From contig JAJVDF010000126.1 of assembly GCA_022410635.1 (NCBI GenBank), positions 248,001 through 312,000 of the forward strand: 64,000 nucleotides of DNA. Reading direction: 5' to 3'. Below the pieces are notes generated by a model, which was not told the origin of the DNA, did not search any database, and saw only the letters and a list, made by a program, of their open reading frames with translations. The DNA comes from Tretioscincus oriximinensis (lineage: Eukaryota > Chordata > Lepidosauria > Squamata > Gymnophthalmidae). The position numbers and the translations under genes were made by a program. Positions 59,843 through 64,000 of this stretch are shown here, in pieces (the first letter of the stretch is position 1; the number at the start of each line of letters is the position of its first letter).

Positions 59843-60935
59843 GTAAGTATTATACAAATAATGGGCATCAGAGATTGAGATGCAATGAGCTCAATGTTAA
59901 ATACCTGCAGCCTACTTCATTGTCAGTGGCAGGTTGGATAGATGATTGTTTTAATGATAGTGTCAAATGACAGTTTCATCCTTTTTGCACATTCCTTGCT
60001 GTTACAAGAAAGGAAACCTCTGCATTTTAGAACCATTTATGTACAATAGTTCATAGTCATGATTACAAGTCTGCAAAGGTTGAGGAATATGATTTGAATT
60101 TACTCTCTGCAAACAAAAGTGTTCAGGTAATTTATACAATATGCAAATATAGGACAAATGCAAATAAGAAGGAAGGAAAGAACATAAAAAGAACTCTGCT
60201 GGATCAGGCCACAGCACTACCTCTACTCCAGCATATATTGTCTCACATAGTGATCCACTAATTGCTTCTGAAAATTCTCAGTCAGAAGACAAGTAGCTTT
60301 TAGAGGCATTTTACTTATCTTTCTAACCTCAAGTGACCTAGGCATCATGTTAGTAGCCATTGATACTCTTGACCTCCGTGAATTTATCTAAACTTTTCTT
60401 AAAGCTATGTAGGCTTATATTTTATTGGTTCCTCTTCTGGAGATGAAGTGCTTCTTCTTGTAAGGTACATGACACAGTTACTTTGGATTCAACCTTCAAA
60501 CCTCTAGCTGTGCAGTAAAACCTGTGATCTTTCCGTTACTACCTAGGGTATGCCAGACATTATTTTGGCATTCCTGACATAATCCCAATTAAAGCAGCTG
60601 AAAATTAAATATACTACTATGATGCTGAGTTTCCTGTAATAATTTTGCTATTAACTATTTGATATTAACCCTGGAAACTGCTCCTTACACTTAGGCTGTG
60701 GCCACTCTTAAATTTTAACTGAAGTTCAATCCACTTTGAGAATGAAAGANTAGCAAAATGAATCATAATTTTCTTTTCACGTTATCTAAATCATTTTCTG
60801 AGTTAGAGAATGCTGAAAAAAAACAGCTAGCCATTTTACTGATGTTTTTTCTCAATTTGAAGATGGAGTCTCTCAGGCACTGCTTTTGTTTGGTTTTTAT
60901 TATTTTAATCTTCCCCAAAGATCTTCAGTTTTGGG
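59843..60935. other. UMODL1: UMODL1 intron 2, left part
   Basis: The stretch after exon 2 has no further exon. Positions 60178-60475 are an old CR1-group LINE remnant read on the minus strand (caggcc/ggatcag block, then agtagccattgata). Confidence 0.55.
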
Positions 60936-61441
60936 TGAGATAACATTATAAAGATATTTTAAAGGGAAAAACTGCGGCATTTCTNAACAGGGGATCATTA
61001 ACATCCCGTACTCTATATAGGTGTTGATAAAATTTTGCCAGGCATTTTCTAATTTCTGGGTCGCGAGATACATTTTGGCCATTTTCATCTTTTAACAGTA
61101 AAATTCTCTTTTTTTGTTCTTTGTTCTTTAGTGATTTCGCCATTCTTTTCATACTTTTGATGTCCCAGGCTAGTAACTCATTTCTTACAAACATGCCTGC
61201 TTTCATTAATTTGGTTCTGTCTAGGAGTTCAAGCTTCTTTTTGGTTTCGTCTAATTGCCTTTTTATGTTGGGTTCAGGTCTAGTTCTGAAATTGTTCTCC
61301 AATTGCTGTAATTGGGTGATAATACCCTGTCTATAATTATTTCGGGCTCTTCTCTTTCTAATGTCCTGCTGGATGCATAGGCCCCTCATTGAGATAACAT
61401 TATAAAGATATTTTAAAGGGAAAAACTGCGGCATTTCTAAA
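60936..61441. repeat. 52-bp direct repeats flanking the L1 fragment
   Basis: Both copies start tgagataacattataaagat and end gcggcatttct plus three more A-type bases. The left copy has one N. Confidence 0.9.
60988..61389 (-). mobile_element. Internal L1 ORF2 fragment between direct repeats
   Basis: This 402-bp insert reads on the minus strand as the ORF2 segment between endonuclease and RT (RGLCIQQDIRKRRARNNYRQ, ending near FYQHLYRVRDVNDP). It has no poly(A) tail. Flanking direct repeats of 52 bp lie at 60936-60987 and 61390-61441, identical except for one undetermined base. Confidence 0.8.
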
Positions 61442-61609
61442 AATTAAAATGAACTGCTCTTAATAGTCTAAGAAACAAATTTGATCATAGAACAAAAAAT
61501 AAAAACCAACCACATCAAAAATTTAAAATTAATGAACAAACACAAACATAGAAGAAATCAAATAAAGTTGCACTTGGTAGAAACAGATTAAAACCTTAAT
61601 AGTCCCACC

Positions 61610-61722
61610 TTTAGTTTAAATCTTCTTCAGTCTTGAAGACTGGGAATTAGTCTAAAACCACCAACAACATGGTTTAGTCCAGTTCTTCAGGACTGAGGAT
61701 GGTTTGAATGCATGTCTGTGAT
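61610..61722. repeat. Copy of TIR family A
   Basis: The left arm tttaaatcttcttcagtctt and the right block cttcaggactgaggatggtt are inverted relatives, with a gtttagtccag core shared with 45280. Confidence 0.5.
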
Positions 61723-62104
61723 CTCATGAGCATAATTTGTTCTCTTTCTAGATCTCAAGAATTTTAATCATAGCTTCTGTGCCTGGAAATGTCCTATCTA
61801 GACATAATCTTAAATAAATGATGCAGTGAGCAAGTTCAAGGAATCAGGTCAAACTAGTTTACTCTGACTTTGGAGTGATTAGAATTGAGAGATCCGTGAG
61901 CTTTTCAGTATGATTTTACCTTGATATCTTTCCCATAATATTTGTCCTCTGGATGCAGCAATTCTTTTTTGGATGACAATCTAAGAATCTTTTCTCACTT
62001 ATCAAGGATGGAAGAGACTGCAACTTTCTGTCCCTATGACGTTTTTAAATAACTATAATCATCCCACTGAAATTCAATCTTATTACTTATTCTTTATGTT
62101 GCTT

Positions 62105-62354
62105 AATATTTATTTATTTGTACTTATATCCTATACCCGAAGGTTTCAGGGCGGCCGACCATAGGGTGGTGCACATAGCTTTTGTTGCTTTCTCCACAAC
62201 AGACACCCTGTAGAATAGGTGGGGCTGAGAGTGTTCAAAGAACTGTGACTGGCCCAAGGTCACCCAGCTGGCTTTCGTGGAGGAGTGAGGAATCGAACTG
62301 GGAGACTACCAGCTATGAGTCCAACACTCTAACCACTACACCAAACTGGCTCTC
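62105..62354 (-). mobile_element. tRNA-derived SINE (family 2), near full length
   Basis: Read on the minus strand it begins agagccagtttggtgtagtg, has B-box ggttcgattcc and ends ttcgggtataggatataag plus (aaat)n. It is a near match to 39565-39821. Confidence 0.88.
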
Positions 62355-62734
62355 TAATAGGGCTGTCAGGCTTATGAACTACATGGATTTTTGCTAACTG
62401 TGTGTGCAAATTGGTAGGAATTTCTAACTGAAGCAACTCAATCTCCCTTTTTTTCATTTTAAAAGCAGCCTGACAGATGGTGTCATTTTTTGTGTTGCTA
62501 CTGTTTCAGCTATAGGCTGATAGACTTTGACAGGTTTTGAGGAGGCCTTTGTGCTCTGGCTAATATTAAAATGAAGAGCCTGATATTCCAGATAAATGGT
62601 TACTTTAGCTCACATTCATGCCCTGCATTATTACACATTTGGTCTCTTGCACTTTTTCAAATGTTTATGTGATTTGGAAGAGCAAGGCTGTTGATGGAAT
62701 CCTTATTGAACAGTTTGCAAAGTTCAGGGGATTT

Positions 62735-62822
62735 AAATATACTGCTCAAAACAATTAAGGGAACACTTTAACATAACAGTGTATGTTAAAGTGTTCCCTT
62801 AATTGTTTTGAGCAGTATATTT
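62735..62822. mobile_element. Perfect palindrome, Tc1/mariner-type miniature element
   Basis: The arms 62735-62775 and 62782-62822 are 41-bp perfect inverted repeats with a 6-bp centre acagtg. The arm motif tactgctcaaaa fits a Tc1/mariner terminal repeat with TA ends; the family call is inference. Confidence 0.8.
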
Positions 62823-63162
62823 CAAAGTGGCAATTATCCTGGATTTAGTGGGCAATCTGGAGAATTGGTATTTTCATTCATTAAAATACATTTATAGAAT
62901 TCATACCAGAAAAATCACTATTTGTTTGAATTTCATGCTACACAGTCTGCAATTTTTATTTCCTTCCCTTAGCACCTTTTTGTAAGAAGATAGAGTAGGA
63001 TAGATTATATCCGTACATGCAACAATTTATAGTTTTACATAATGATTTAATTATGCAAACCAATACAGTTATTGGACACAATTCTTTTCAATACATTAAC
63101 AAGCACTCTCAATCAAGGAACTATAAACAGTAAATTGTGGCAGACTCCTGGCTCACTACGTG

Positions 63163-63714
63163 TAGGCTGACCAGATGCCCCCTTTTTTTGGGGGGGGGGA
63201 ACATGGTTTTGGGGTGTCTACCCACCCTCCTGGGGGGGGGGGAGAGAGCACCATTTCCCCAGTTTTTGCTGAGAATTTTTTTTTTGAAAAAAAATACTTT
63301 TTTTGATTTTTTTTTCTTTTTGAAAAAAAATTCACTGCAGCACAGCTAGGGGGTTCTGCCATCTGAGACCAGCTACTGAAGGCACCCTCCCCTCAGTAAA
63401 AAATAAACATTCTCACACACTTCAATTTTTTTAAAAAAATTGCTGCACCGCCACTAGGTTGTTCTGGCAACTGGGGGCAGCTTCTGAAGGCACCTCCCTC
63501 TCTGTAAAAATTAAAAAATTCTGATGTACTCCAAAAATTCTCAGTTTTAAAATTCTCACACAGTTAAAAAAATTCTCATATGCTTCACCGATTTCTTGGG
63601 CAGGAATTTTGGAAGGGAATGCATGTTGGTGGGTAATTTGCATATTTATGAATATGCAAATTAGCATTAATATTAATTACCCCGGTTTGGGTCTCAGAAA
63701 ATCTGGTCAGTCTA
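63163..63714. mobile_element. Fold-back element related to family B
   Basis: The ends taggctgaccagat and, inverted, tagactgaccagat match family B at 21978-22177. The centre has G, A and T homopolymers. No target duplication is clear. Confidence 0.5.
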
Positions 63715-64000
63715 CTTATGGGCACCTCCATATAGTTTATTAGTAGGAATGCAAAAATGGTTTGCCATTGCCTACTTCTAGGGAAATGGTGAGGCAAGTG
63801 AGGGGCTAGTATCGGACTCAACAGAGAAAAACCACGAGAAAAATATGAGCTCCCTCCATCATTGAAGACTGACCTAAGATTTTGCCTCAGTGGAGCTTTT
63901 CCTTCATTCAACACATTAATTATACACACTGCATGGTTGATGTCGGGTCATACGAGGGCCTGACAAAGTTAATTTGAAATTTGCTATAACTGGTTGGAGA

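Noticed and set aside
1..64000. CRISPR arrays, bacterial operons or insertion sequences
   Set aside because: Introns, CpG islands, LINEs and SINEs show a vertebrate nuclear genome. No regular spaced repeats of CRISPR type were seen.
59843..64000. UMODL1 WAP-domain exon
   Set aside because: I looked for a cysteine-rich exon with flanking splice sites after the EMI exon and found none, so it must lie beyond the window.

Overview
The window is vertebrate nuclear DNA, most likely from a squamate reptile. It is AT-rich, with intron-bearing genes and two CpG islands. Its repeats are those typical of lizards and snakes: CR1-type LINEs with 8-bp tail repeats, L1-type LINEs, tRNA-derived SINEs, hAT and mariner miniature elements, and Penelope-like fragments. 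The species call rests on repeat flavour and gene order and was not tested by any search.

Three protein-coding genes can be supported, in an order I recall from human 21q22.3. On the minus strand, positions 2182-19325 hold the first seven coding exons of C2CD2, an ER-anchored SMP/C2 lipid-transfer protein. Its 3' exons lie beyond the left edge, and its first exon sits in a CpG island at about 18430-19800. Also on the minus strand, 32133-35285 is the intact single coding exon of ZBTB21, a BTB and nine-zinc-finger transcription factor. It has a repeat-poor probable 3' UTR (30320-32132) and a CpG-island promoter with a noncoding first exon near 42154-42360. On the plus strand, 52217-59842 holds the signal-peptide exon and EMI-domain exon of UMODL1, which continues past the right edge. 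C2CD2 and ZBTB21 run in the same direction; UMODL1 runs away from ZBTB21.

The rest is intron and intergenic DNA dominated by transposons. Several insertions can be dated relative to each other. CR1 and hAT copies are nested in an old L1 (24790-29480). A second degraded L1 lies in UMODL1 intron 1 (54080-58480). A CR1 at 43366-44594 splits a repeat whose unsplit relative lies at 40860-41400. A SINE is nested in a TIR element at about 46000-46120.

I found no new operon-like or defence system. The most notable structures are two Penelope-like fold-back insertions with hammerhead-ribozyme-like cores, an L1 fragment between 52-bp direct repeats, a perfect 41-bp-arm palindrome, and a scattered family of TIR elements.
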